Shown here in pieces: positions 22,195 through 34,571 of a DNA stretch of 64,000 nt. Both the position numbers and the translations under genes were made by a program. A model generated the notes under the pieces. That model ran no database searches, was not told the DNA's origin, and saw nothing but the letters and a program-made list of their open reading frames with translations. The stretch's first letter is position 1, and each line of letters opens with the position of its first letter. The stretch is taken from the NCBI GenBank assembly GCA_013368375.1, contig JAACJP010000001.1, positions 1,612,001-1,676,000 of the forward strand. Reading direction: 5' to 3'. The stretch is from Tricholomella constricta (Eukaryota > Basidiomycota > Agaricomycetes > Agaricales > Lyophyllaceae).

Positions 22195-23335
22195 ATGCTT
22201 GCTTTACGACGCGTACCGCTTCGACCTTGTCGGCCTCATTCGTTTCCTCGCCATCCTGGCTGTCATGGCGGAGGCATCAGTAATCGCCGGTACTTTATTC
22301 AAAATCTGTGCGACGGCTTCCTAGACTTGGCTATTGCTCTACCGATACCCGCGTCATTACCTGCCTATTCCACTACGATAATCCTGACTACAGTAGTAGC
22401 ACGGTTCGCACTTCTCCCCATTTCAATATGGGTGCGTGAGCTCGTGACTCCTGTTAACTTGACGCTGAATTTCCCCTAAACAGGGCAAGAAACGAGCATG
22501 GAGAATGGAAGAGCTTGCCCTTCCTGAACTCGAACGGTTGAAACCTGTCGTGTCAAAACAAGTCTTAGAAGAGATGAAGAGCAAAGGCGTCCGTGGAGAT
22601 AAGACATATCTCCAGGATGTGCACAAGAAACGCTCAATAGAAGTGGTGCGACAATCTTGCGACAAAGCCTACATTTTCTAACGATCTTACCGCCTTTACA
22701 GTTGTCAAAAATCCGAAAGGATCTCTTCAAAAAATACAAATGCCAACCTCTTCCGTCCATCATTATTCCACCACTTGCTCAGCTTCCTGTCTTCATAATC
22801 GGGACGATTATGCTCGGAAGGCTCTCCCTGGATCCTACGCCGTTCGACTCTGAATCGTTCCTCACGCTGTCGACATTGGCGCATCCGGATCCCACCATGA
22901 CACTCCCCATTGTTCTTGGCATCATTACCATGGCCAACGTGGAGTCTAGTAATTGGGTAATGAATGCGGCGGAGCGAGAACGGGAGCGGCAAATCGAGGA
23001 ACGAAACGCCCAAGCGATAGCAGAAGGCGCAAAGCCTCAGGTCCGACCTAGGACATTGATCAAGTCCGGATTGCGGATCCTCTCCATTGGACGTATTATC
23101 ATTGCTGCAATAACGCCTGGAGTGAGTCTAGTTTGTTGCTTATATTCCGACGCTCATTTTTTCGCAGAGCATCACCCTGTATTGGGTCACTTCTGCGGCA
23201 TTCGGCTTGATACAAACGTGGTTCATGGACTGGCAGGATATTCGCCGAAGACGGCGGAATGAAGCATCGAAGATTCAGGCTGCTGCCGCTTTGCCTCGTC
23301 CGATACGGATAACACCCTCGCGAAAAAAAAATTAG
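22195..23335 (+). CDS. COX18: Mitochondrial insertase Cox18 (Oxa1/YidC family)
   Basis: Inserts the C-terminal part of cytochrome oxidase subunit 2 across the mitochondrial inner membrane. Four exons (22195-22431, 22484-22645, 22702-23121, 23168-23335) give 328 residues. The Arg-rich start MLALRRVPLRPCRPHSFPR is a mitochondrial presequence. The Oxa1 fold shows as TTIILTTVVARFALLPISIW (TM1), the charged loop with KKYKCQPLPSIIIPPLAQLP, VFIIGTIMLGRLSL (TM2), TLPIVLGIITMANVESSNW (TM3), then GRIIIAAITPGSITLYWVTS (TM4/5). There is no long Oxa1-like ribosome-binding tail, which favours Cox18 over Oxa1. The C-terminus ends in basic residues. All splice phases agree. Confidence 0.9.
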
Positions 23336-23721
23336 GGTCTACGGCTTGGTGAGAGTTATTATTTCGATATTTCCCTTTTTTTTGGGCGGGGTGAAAATAA
23401 AAGTGGTTGTGAGGGACCCCCAATTGAATTGGCAGGAGCCCGTTGAACCTTTCTTGATCTAATATGACCGCCCAAATTGAACGAATTAACGTGCTTCGTT
23501 CTAAAGACATAACTACTGATACCTCTCTCTCTAGGATATGTCACCCGGTGGGGCTGCGCATCAATTGAACTCTACTGTCTTTAATATTGGGATTCAACGA
23601 TTGCACGGAATCATTTAGACAAACCCTTAGATTCACGTCAAGCCTATCGTACCTACACCACCCAACCAAGAGAATAAGTAAATGGACTAATACAAGGATA
23701 AAATGAATCGTAAAGCGGGGA
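23336..23721. other. Convergent spacer between COX18 and CENP-A genes
   Basis: These 386 bases separate the two 3' ends. I see no supported gene or repeat. Confidence 0.5.
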
Positions 23722-24424
<703 letters not shown>

Positions 24425-24600
24425 GGTAGACGCGAAGATATGGTGGCCACGAGCAGGTGAAGCAGAGACAAGACAAATGGGCGTATTGTAAAGATCAACT
24501 TGTTTGGTTCACAGGCTGCTGCCACGCAAACGCGATCGTGCGAAATTCGTCACGTTCAACCCTGGCGTGAACCAAGTTCTTCATCGCGCACATCGTCTCA

Positions 24601-26171
24601 ATGGCAAGAGATACCCCCATTATTACCGGATACTACAGATACACCGATATCTGGTTTGAGTGGTAATTTCCCTCACTTCTCTTCATGCCAAGGTTTCTTT
24701 AGCGGTGCTGCAGGAGTCAGGCTCTCCCAAACCCAGAAGACGCCCGTCCTTTGAAGGCCATCCTTGGTCGGTTGTCGCCTGATCTAGCTGATCCTTGTGA
24801 TTCAATTAATCCATGTGCAAAGCTCACGACTCAATCACACATCTTGAGCATCCGCTCCATGTGGAGGGTGTCCAAGGTGTTCGCATGTACTTGGGTCCGT
24901 CGACGCGTTCCTTGGGTCATGAACAACGAATCTGACTGTAAAGACTGTCTTCATCAGGGACTTTCGTGACTGGAGAGTCTCGCCTCTTGTTCTCGTCCGC
25001 GCAAGTGGATTACATTAGATACTGGCTCCATGCGATGCAGCTCACCAAGGAAGTCATACCCCTGCCCTATTCCGATTGCCTCTTAAGAGAATCCGACCTC
25101 CGGAGCGTGTCTCCCGTTGTCTATCCTGATGGTGGCTCCCTGCGCAACTCGATCAAGGCATGCACATCTTCACCAACGTTTAAATATATTCGCTAATTAT
25201 GCTTCATTCAGAAAATCGACAAAAACAACAAGCGCCTCAAGGGATCTAACCCCATCCTCACTTCTCGCCGCGAAATGTTTGAGCGCGTGCGAAGCTTCTG
25301 GGCAGAGAAAAAGGGCGTGTGGTGTGCGCTCGATTTCGAAGCCTGGGAGTGGGAACATGACGTTATTACTGAATTCGGGTGGCGCCTCTTTGGATGGAAG
25401 GATAGCAATGAGGTCAAAGAGGCTGGGCATATCATTGTTGATGAGCATCAGAAATTCAAAAACTCGAAGTATGTCCCGGAACATCGATATGTGAGAGCGC
25501 CAACTCCCTGGCTCTCGACGGAGCGAGCTAACCGTCTTATTTTTTCAGGATTACGGTTTTGGGAAAAGCGAAATTGTAAAGAAAGCTGCGTTTAAAACGA
25601 GAGTCTGTGGCTTTATAACTGAGCTGGCGAAGTACGGCCCCGTCTTCCTCGTATTTCATGACAACAACCAGGATATCAAGTAATTATAAGTTTTCATCGC
25701 GGCGCGCCCTTCTGAAGCTTAAGGAACTATTCACAGATACCTGAAATCCCCAGCCATTGGCGCCAGTCTGGACGGCCTGAGCTACGTCCTACCCGATGCG
25801 ATGCCGGACGACGGATTGTTTGTCGTGGATACATCTGATCTTTTTGCTGCACTAGAAGGAGCGACAACGGCAGACCGGAGGGCTCTGGGTCGTATGTGCA
25901 ACCTCATCCAGATCCCAACGAGCAATCTTCACAACGCAGGGAACGATGCCTACGTGAGTGGGGCCACTGCATTCTAGACTGACCTCCTTTGATAAATCCG
26001 TTACAGTATACACTGGAGGCTATGATCGCAATGGCCGCAGGGGATCCTGTCGATATCCAGAGGGAGAAAAGATGGCCGAACCGTACAGGGCAGGGCGTCA
26101 AAGTCGATTTCAACCCACACGAGGAAAACAGTGACTATTCGGATGAGGAGGGTCTTGTGAATTCTTGGTGA
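24601..26171 (+). CDS. Gfd2/YDR514C-like DEDDh exonuclease-fold protein
   Basis: Member of the fungal Gfd2/YDR514C family, an RNase H-like fold with DEDDh exonuclease residues; in vivo role unknown. The start MARDTPIITGYYRYTDIWFE matches the family N-terminus. The middle has RMYLGTFVTGESRLLFSSAQ and VDYIRYWLHAMQLTKEVIPL. The catalytic domain shows VWCALDFEAWEWEHDVITEF (Asp and Glu), VFLVFHDNNQDIKYL (third Asp) and SNLHNAGNDAYYTLEAMIAM (His and last Asp), so all five residues are present. The C-terminus is acidic (NSDYSDEEGLVNSW). Exon borders between about 24655 and 24900 are not fully resolved; from 24960 on they are clear. Confidence 0.8.
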
Positions 26172-26357
26172 GAGATTCTGGTTGTTATGCTATCGTTTCA
26201 TTTTGCTGGTGTGCTTCCGTCAAATGCATCGATGTATCTGTATCATTTGAAGAGGTTGTCATTATTGTGAAATGTCTCCATCCAGAAATCCGATGTCGAG
26301 AAATTATGTACTGGGCGTTACTCTATAACACCACTCCGCTAGTAGGTGGGATTAGCA

Positions 26358-28103
26358 TTAGTCCTTCTTCTTATCGTCCTCATCGTCGTCGTCTTCATCG
26401 TCAGACCGTGAGTCATCGGTCTTGTTCGTTGTGATCGCTCTAAAATCATCATGGTCAATGGCCTATTAAAAGCTGCACCCCAAAGACTGACCGGTAGAGA
26501 ATCCGCATCATTAAATAATACCAGAACAAGTTCAAAATTTGTAGGAGTGCGAGAGGGAGGAAGATCTGATTGGGCATCCAAGAAGGTAAATAGACGCCCT
26601 CCTTAGCATTCCATACGTTGGTCCACTCGCTGTCATATAAACCCATAATTAGCGGGAATCAGGAAAAGGTACAGACACATACGGAGCTAGAGGGATTTCA
26701 AACCAGACCGACCACAGTATTTTGAGGTTCAGGTAATGCCGGAAATATCTGGGATCTCGTCGTCAAGAAAATGTCCGGTAGGCGCGGCGAAATGTCCTTA
26801 CGTCCAGACGAAAATAAAGATGACAAATGAAACGACCTTGCTCTTTTCCCACTGTATGTAGTTCAGGAGTTTTGAGAACTGATACACCAATGAGCTCAAT
26901 GATGTGTCCAAAGGGATATGTGTCGCTTACAGCCAAAAATGTGTCAGGTATATCCATGCTCATATACACAGCATTGCCAATAAGAGTGAAGTTCAACATG
27001 TAGCTCCATCTGTGTATATGATCAGCAAAACAGAACGAACAAATAGATTGGAGGACTCACCCGACCAACCAGAGTGTTACGATGTGGTGAGCAACAAGTT
27101 CCCAGTAATCCTTCCGCGGCTTCTCCAGGCCCAACACGAGCACGATCAGTTGTTGACACCAGTACGCCATCTGCATAAGATAGTATCTCTTGAGCTCGGG
27201 AATCATGTCCCAATGGGGATAATCTAACAAACATGTTGGGAGGGCTCAGCAAAATGACAAGGAAAAGTTACCAACCTATCCAAAAGTATTCTGAGCGATA
27301 CCAGTATGTTGGCAGGTGCGACATGACTCGCTACGAGGAAAGATTGGCACAAGTGGGCTAGAAGACAGTAGGCCACTCACGTAACCCCAGGCACCGAAAA
27401 ACATAAAGTACACCAAAGCATAGCCCTGCTCTCCAAATCTATCAATCTTGGCTTCGCGCTTGAGACCGAAGTATTTGGCAATGGGTCTACATAGCTTGAC
27501 AGCGACGAGTTGCCGAACGAGGGAGAAAAACACGATGTTGTACGCGAGGAAGAGGAGGTCGAGATAGGTCTTTGCGTATCGTGGGTTCTCGGGACTCGAT
27601 GTCGGAATACGACCTGAAAGCAGGAAGAAGCACCCGAAAGGATTTTTGAGGCCTGGAGCGAGGTACGGAGACAGGAGCTCCCAGTTGACAAATAGGACGA
27701 GTGGAACAAGGAGCAGCTTGAATGCCGATGCTGCGGCGGGGGGGCGTCAGCGGGAGGCCAAATGGGACGAAAAGAACATACAGGGTTGTACGGCCCACCG
27801 CAACGACGGAGAGACAGGGAGAGCGGTCGACGGCTTGCCGTTAGGGTAGACGGGAGAGGCGCTGCGTGGCGTCGACGAGCCAAGAGGGCTAAGTGGTGGG
27901 GTCAGCATACTGATAGGAAGGGGACGGGAAAGCGAGACATACGTTTGGGGCAGAAATGGACCCGCAAGGTGGTGAGTTGGGTCATTCCTGTCGCAGAATG
28001 ACGTTCATGAACCGCGGCTATACTGATCTGGAACGTACTCGATGCGGTTGCTCAGCGTGAGCGAGCCGGCGCGATTTCTGGATTTTGGAGGCTTGGGCTG
28101 CAT
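26358..28103 (-). CDS. LAG1: Sphingosine N-acyltransferase (ceramide synthase, TLC domain)
   Basis: Makes (dihydro)ceramide from sphingoid base and acyl-CoA in the ER membrane. The start [20 protein letters not shown] precedes a Ser/Pro-rich cytosolic tail. The first membrane helix is [20 protein letters not shown]. The TLC/Lag1 core shows [36 protein letters not shown], the active-site Lag motif [20 protein letters not shown] with HH, and [20 protein letters not shown]. Further helices include [19 protein letters not shown] and [20 protein letters not shown]. The tail is acidic then Lys-rich ([15 protein letters not shown]), suggesting an ER retention signal. Many short introns. Divergent from REX3 with 131 bases between ATGs. 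Together with the GT32 gene at 53-55 kb it is one of two sphingolipid genes here. Confidence 0.95.
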
Positions 28104-28234
28104 GGGAGGAGGGACGGCTCAGGAAGGAAGGAGAAGGGGGGAACGCGTCAGAAGGGAAAGGGAGCGCGGCCGCGGCTGACGCTTGCACGTTGAAGAAAAA
28201 CCAACAATAAATAAACAAATAATCACGCTCTCCA

Positions 28235-30115
28235 ATGTTCTCGTCACTCGGTCTCTTTCAGACACAACGCTGTCCTCAGAGCGCACAATGTACTCGAACT
28301 CAATGTATATTCTCTCATCGCCATGATCTCCCACCGCCCCAGGGACTCAACATCCCCCTCGCCTCCACGAGCTCCCACCGAACTTCAACTGTGCCCACCA
28401 AACGAGCAATACCAAGTTCCCCCCTCAAATCCGGCGCCACTCCAGCACCACCCTCCGGAGAGCCACCAAGAAAGCTCCAGAAGGTCGGCGTTCCACAACG
28501 TCCATTAGCTGTCTCGACCTTGTCCCACAGCAATGTATGACCTTCTTAGCGCACTTGTCACCGTTTGCTTATCATTCCGCCAAAAAAGACCGGCGTTCCG
28601 ATCCTCAGAATCAACGCTGCCCAATCTCAAGTCGCCATTCCTGTCCGACAGGTGCGTTTTGTAGCTATGTATTCATTTCATACCTTCCAAGCTCACGGAC
28701 GTCCGGCCAGACGATGCTCAAGACCCTCTACGATCATTTTGTAGTTCTGTACCATGCCATCCTGCCCAAGAGTCCCACCATTGCATCAGACCATGCACTT
28801 AAACAAGAAGAGGAGGTCTACAAGAAATCGAGCAAGTTGACGTACCGCAATGTGAGCTCACGTGTCTTTCTCGTCTGACATCTAATGCCAACCAACGTCA
28901 TAGGCAGTCATACAATGTGCAGGAGCCTTGAAACGACGTCCTATACCTGACTCCTTATCTCATCCCTCCGTTGGAACGGAAGCCGACATCGCAGCCCGTG
29001 CCGAGGCTCGCAAGTCGATAGACGCTCTTCGCATCACACGAAACCACTTGCAGCCATACCTTCTGTCTATGGAGGACATGGTCAAGTGGGGGTATATCGT
29101 CGAGACTCCAGAAGGACCAGGAGGCACCGAACCAAGCTTGAAAGGCAAGGTAGCAAAATGCGAACGATGTGCTCAGCCATTCCTCGTCAAGCCCAGAGAA
29201 GAAGCTGATGTCTGTATCCATCATTGGGGGAAACCTTATACCACGAAAGTGAATGGTGAGTATCCCGGACGTCGTTAGATTTTGGATGTTGGAGTTGATC
29301 GTTCACCAGGGGAGAAGACTCGTTTATACAACTGTTGCTCGAGGTTGGTGACTGATGTCGAGGGATGTACGCGCGGTCCACATGTGTTTTACGAGAGCAA
29401 GGCAGAGGATCTGCATGCTCGTTATCCATTTTCCTTTCTGGAGCCAGGGGCCACCGCAAGGACGGCGCTGGATGTCGCCGCGCTCGATTGCGAGATGATT
29501 TACACGACAGCAGGCATGCGCGTGGCTCGGGTTTCAGTTGTCGACGGATCTGGTATGGAAGTCTTTGACGAACTAGTCCGCATGGACGCAGGCGTTGAGG
29601 TTATGTGCGCTCAATATCCCTGTCTGAACCTATACACTTTGCTTAAAGTAGTCCACTTCTAGTGACTACATTACTCGATTCTCTGGAATAACGGCCGAGA
29701 ACCTCGCAAAGGCAGTATTACCTCTTGCCTCTATTCGAAGATCCCTGGATGCATTCATTGATGCAGATACCATTTTGATCGGCCATGCTCTCGACAACGA
29801 CTTGAAGACACTCCGAATCATTCACCACAAATGCGTCGACACCGTCGCGATTTTTCCACACCGTCTGGGAGCCCCTTTTCGGAGGTCTCTCAAAGACTTG
29901 TACGAACTTTCTTTATTGTCATTTGCCTAATCCTTATCAAAATCCCTAGGGTCCGAGAAAACCTGGGAACATTGATACAGACCGATAGTTCCGCTGGCCA
30001 TTCTTCCGTTGAGGACGCGGCGGCTACGCTTGACCTCGTAAGATGGCACATTCTTAACAAACCGCCGCCAAAGCCCAAACCTCCACTACCTTCTACTGCC
30101 ATCGTGCCTATATAG
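28235..30115 (+). CDS. REX3: RNA exonuclease Rex3/Rexo1 family (DEDDh)
   Basis: 3'-to-5' exonuclease that trims structured RNAs such as RNase MRP RNA and other non-coding RNAs in the nucleus. The N-terminus holds a CCCH-type finger, RCPQSAQCTRTQCIFSH, typical of the family. A Ser/Pro linker and a helical region (MLKTLYDHFVVLYHAILPKS) follow, then a Cys/His segment with CERCAQPFLV and CIHHWGK. The exonuclease core has ALDCEMIYTTAGMRVARVSV (Asp, Glu), TRFSGITAEN, LIGHALDNDLKTLRIIHH (Asp), then APFRRSLKDL and HSSVEDAAATLDLVRW (His, Asp). All catalytic residues are present. The phase of the exon junction near 29600-29660 (GAGGTTAT|GTGCGC) is consistent. The C-terminus is Pro/Lys-rich. Confidence 0.92.
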
Positions 30116-30324
30116 AATCCATTGTCACTTCCAGGCCTCTGCGATTCTGTACATATGTAGATGTAAAGCTCACAATATCTTTTCTGTAATTGCGACTACT
30201 AGGAATACACGATAATTAGAATGTTACATTTCTATGCGAATATTGGGATTCTTTTAAAACAGCATTACGGAGAGCACTTGCGATGATTCTGATACCTCTA
30301 GGATGATTCCGTCATAACCATATA

Positions 30325-31763
30325 CTAAACGACCGCCGTCTCATTAACGTCTCGCCGAATAAAAACATCTGAGGGAAAATTTCTTACGGCGAGTGGCTGT
30401 GCTTGGGAGGGTTATATCTTCCTCTTCGTCGGTACGGTCAAGATGCATGGATGGCGGGGGTTCACGGGGACTGAGAAAATGGCTAATAGTCTCAAACTAC
30501 GGGTGTTGAATAAGAGGATGGCATGGCATTTGCGAGATTGGCTTACCCTGTCATAAAACCGTTTACGCGGAGGTGTATCTTGTAGGCACTCAACACGTGT
30601 TTGAATGATACAAGACAGAAGGAGGACATTACCATCTTCATCGTCTTCTGGTTTACCTTCTATTTCCCAGTTACATCGTTTGTAACGTTGGAAAAGCGGC
30701 GAGCCTGGCTGTCAAGAAATTGAGCTGTGCAGCGAGTAAGGCCGGGAGATAGGGCGGACCACATTGGAATGTAGAATGATCTTTGTCACGACATGCGAGG
30801 GTCCCGAGATAAGAAAATCTATTCCATGTTGAAAATAATTGTAAAAGTCTGAAAGACAGTCAATACCAACAGAGGGCAAGAGAAAGACGACCAAACATCT
30901 AGGTTCGTTCTCCGGTTCTGGTGCACCTTCTGTGGCGTGAATTGACATTCGTTCATCATCTTTGTAGTGAACGCGAAGTGGTGGCCCGAGGTCAAGTGTC
31001 AAGTCCTGTGCTGTGGTTTCCCCGAGCCGTACATGCACGGGTGTAGACGAGGAGGGATAGAAGTATAGTGTGACTCCATCATGGACCTAAGCCTTTATCA
31101 GGGATTGGCAGGAAACTTCGGTTCAAGATGTACCTTCACCACCGCTTGTCTGACGTCTCCGGCCATTATGGGGACTTCGCCAACTTCTTCGAGTGCATCC
31201 TGGCTCTTCCCGTCGTTCCCTTTCTGAGATATCAGAACTCGCTTAACTTCTTGTGTCCGGTCTTCACTGTGCCCTGCCTTCACGCCCTCACCCATCCCAT
31301 CTTCTTCGAAACTGAACCAGAGCCCGGGGTATCGTAGGTCGTCGCCTGGGTATGTGGGTCCAAAGGTCCGCCGAACGATAACGCGGGTAAGAGCGTCGCC
31401 CACTGATGATAGAACTGTGTCTTTGTATCGTAGGGTCACTGGTGGATTTGGATCCCGTAGTTTGCGGAGGCAAATAGTATGGAGTCGCTGATGCTTGCCT
31501 GAGAAGAGAAGGTCAAGGTGGGGGCGGAGGTGGACTATCACAGGAGTCGTAGAGGAGGCATCCGGATCGAATTTCACTTCCACCTGAGGAAAGGAGTGTT
31601 GCAGGTTACGAAGCATGTCAAGGACCATCCATAAGGATGCACCTGTGGTGATTGAAGCCGATGAACGGCGTTGCTTATCCGTAGGAGAGGAGTTTATGAT
31701 ACCTATTTCGAACCGTCCAAGCCCAGAGCCTGGCCTAATGTCGACATCCAGCGTAGAGAACAT
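30325..31763 (-). CDS. UPF0183/PHAF1 family protein
   Basis: Fungal member of the UPF0183 family, whose animal homologue PHAF1 (C16orf70) associates with phagophores in autophagy; the fungal role is inferred only. The start MFSTLDVDIRPGSGLGRFEI is the family signature. After the first intron come ASLWMVLDMLRNLQHSFPQV, RPHLDLLFSGKHQRLHTICL, TLRYKDTVLSSVGDALTRV, RRTFGPTYPGDDLRYPGLWF and EDRTQEVKRVLISQKGNDGK. The later exon gives VHVRLGETTAQDLTLDLGPP and YFQHGIDFLISGPSHVVTKI. The last exons read DRTDEEEDITLPSTATR, then VFIRRDVNETAVV and stop at 30325. All blocks follow the family order, so the gene is complete. Divergent from DPB2, with 199 bases between ATGs. Confidence 0.87.
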
Positions 31764-31962
31764 ATCTAAGGGTCCTGGAGCAGTGGCAACTAGGAAGAGC
31801 AACGATGAAAGCCATATTAGGGGCGTCCAACACGTGGCTCCACACGCCCATTTTGCTAAACGCGTTTCTATCAATCCTCCACCTTTCATCGCCTGCCTTT
31901 CCCCGTTACGCGTCCTACATCTTAAATTATCTCCAACTCTACGGGAAAAAGCTCTGAAACGC

Positions 31963-34101
31963 ATGGCGGATGATAGACAGCGGCGGATCCTGAAGGTATG
32001 TACAAAGGCGTATCCCTCCTTGACTCTTACGATGAACGCGTCACTATTTAGGTGTTCCGCAAGTTCAGCTACTCAATCGGGCCCGAGGTATCCCAAAAGC
32101 TGGAAGAGATTCTGGATCACCATGATATCGCGGATGAGGATGTTGAATCGACCATGGAGACGCTTGCTTTGGAATATAGCAAACAGGAAGGTGCGCGTGC
32201 CGGCCTCCCGCAATAGACTCCATTGATTGTGAGGCGTCGCAGATGTTGATATGAAAGTTAATCTAAGTATCCTTCATAGAGTGTATGAATCACTGCAGGA
32301 CCAGAACGAGAGGGTCGATATGGAGAAGGAATTAATAGACCCGGACAGCCATCTCTTTATCATTGATGCATTCGACATGCCGCTGTGGCATTGGTCTCAA
32401 GAAAGCGGAACATTTACGAGGTGATTGTATCTCATATTGTGTTTCGCAATTGCTCATATCCTTCTAGAGTTACAACTCCATTAACAGTGTCTGGGTCTCC
32501 GGAGTCGCGCATCCTGGCCATTCGTGACAGGTTGAACATAATAAAGCAATGTGTTCTCCGCAACGAGCATTTTGCACCTTCCACACTTCCGTCGAGAGAT
32601 AAAGAGAGACTCGTGACTGTAAGTTATAAGTCCGTAATGAGGGTGGTGTCGTAGCTTACAATTTACCTTTAGCTGAAATCCACAAAGCAACTTCTAGGGC
32701 GCGCAGGAGATAGGTTCCTACTACTCGGGATGCTTTCGCACAACAAAGAAGGGAAACTCTGCATCGAGGACTCGGATGGAAGCGTCGAACTTGATTTTTC
32801 GAAATTGGTGGGTTGCGTTTAATCAAATTGTGATTCGTTCTCAGATCGAACAGTGACTATCATAGGACGAGCCGGGAGATGGTCTATTCACGGAAGGCTG
32901 TTTTGCCCTTGTAGAGGGCGAGTACACCGAAGAAGCAACGTTGGAAATCATCGCGATAGGCCAGCCTCCCTGTGAACCTCGAGAAACATCACGGTAAGTT
33001 GCGCTTTATTAAATCTGTGCCAGATCACCCATATTAAAACCCCCCCCCCCCCCCTCAGATCAATATATGGACATATAGATTTTCTCGGGAAGGGGTCAAC
33101 TTCCTTGCTAGAAGACGTAGGGATTCATTTTCTTTAACGGTGCGGTTCATGCTGAAACAGACGTAGTCACGGTTTTCGGTTCGCATTCGGGAGGAACTTC
33201 CTGATCTCCATTTTTTTTTTCTGTCGGATGTCTGGCTTGATCAACCCCAGACTCTAATTGGGATCCAAAAGATGTTCGACAACTGTGTCGAGAACAATTT
33301 TATCCCCAAACTTATCGTTCTTTGCGGAAACTTCACCCGTCAATCCATTTCTCATGGGAATAGTCGTGACATTCAATCATATTCAGGTCGGTCAGGGAAT
33401 TTATCGGAATGCTTGAAACGTTAAGCTCTTTTCTGCAGAAAATTTCGACGCATTGGCAGACCTGATCGTATCGTACCCACTCATCACTCGGTCTACTCAT
33501 TTTGTCTTTGTACCTGGCCCTCTGGATATCACTGTGAACGGAACTCTACCTAGGCATCACTTGCTCTTGTCTCTCGTATCGCGGCTGCAATCCAGGATAC
33601 CCAAGGTACACTTTGCGACGAACCCGTGTCGAATAAAGTTCTTCGACCAGGAGATCGTCATCTTCAGAGAGGACACAATGTCAAGGATGCTTAGAAACGT
33701 CGTAGGCGTGAAGCCGAATGTAAACAGTGAAAATCTCAAGAGATTTGTAAGTACGCTGCGTCCAATGGTCGCCTCCCCCATTGAACGAGCAGCATTAGCT
33801 TGTTCAAACTATATTGGATCAGGCTCACCTGAGCCCATTGACGATCAACATCCAGCCTACACTCGCTGACTACGATCATTCACTTCGGCTTTACCCACTA
33901 CCCACAGCGGTAAGTCTGCAGATAACGAAAACTCTCATGCTACACTTCATCCCTTTTATGCAGCTTGTCCTGGCTGACAAGTATGACCGATACAAAATCA
34001 CCTACACCGGATGCCATGTTTTCAATCCAGGGAGCTTTATCGGAAACTCCTTTGTGTTTTCTACATACAAACCCGCAGAAGCAAATTCGGAAGAATGGTA
34101 G
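31963..34101 (+). CDS. DPB2: DNA polymerase epsilon subunit B (Dpb2)
   Basis: Essential non-catalytic subunit of the leading-strand replicase; it links Pol epsilon to the CMG helicase. The N-terminal helical domain reads [20 protein letters not shown] and [17 protein letters not shown]. An OB-like part follows ([20 protein letters not shown]). The inactive calcineurin-like phosphodiesterase domain shows [60 protein letters not shown] and [20 protein letters not shown]. The C-terminus has [20 protein letters not shown] and [19 protein letters not shown], as in other Dpb2 proteins. The first exon is only 33 bases (31963-31995). One intron ends in a run of 15 C (33040-33054) just before its TCAG acceptor. 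Confidence 0.94.
33040..33054. repeat. C15 homopolymer serving as polypyrimidine tract in a DPB2 intron
   Basis: Fifteen C residues are followed at once by TCAG and the exon [10 protein letters not shown]. Length is prone to sequencing error but lies outside coding DNA. Confidence 0.85.
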
Positions 34102-34571
34102 CTCTGCCACCTACTCAAACGTTTACCTTTTCTGACAACAATTTCCCAGTATCTTGGACATGGACCCGGAAGAGTAGACACCTACTTAATTTCATACACA
34201 CCATCAATTTCATTTCGTTCATTGCCGCCATGTGCTGTGCCATCATTTGTCTTAAGCTTCCGCTCCAAACACTCGATCACATGTCACCAACATATATTGT
34301 TTACGTAATGCTGATTTCAACGCTGTCAGTCACAAGTGAACGCGTTCCTCGGTGGCATGCTCAGCAAACGTGGTTTCGGCGCGGTCTCAAGCAAACGCAC
34401 ACAGCAGTCTCCACAGTCAGGACACATTCGTTCCTTCGTCTTCTGATACACCAGTGACTTGGACTCGCGCCCGATTTCCTGGCTCAACCCAGACGGTGAC
34501 ACTTGAGGACTACAGTACGTCGAACGACACCCCAAATCCATCCCTTGACACTTATGAGCTGCTAATAGACC
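34102..34571. other. Spacer between DPB2 and FMP27
   Basis: 470 bases between two + strand genes. Overlapping open frames run through it, but none resembles a known protein or continues in phase into FMP27. Presumed DPB2 3' UTR and FMP27 promoter. Confidence 0.5.
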
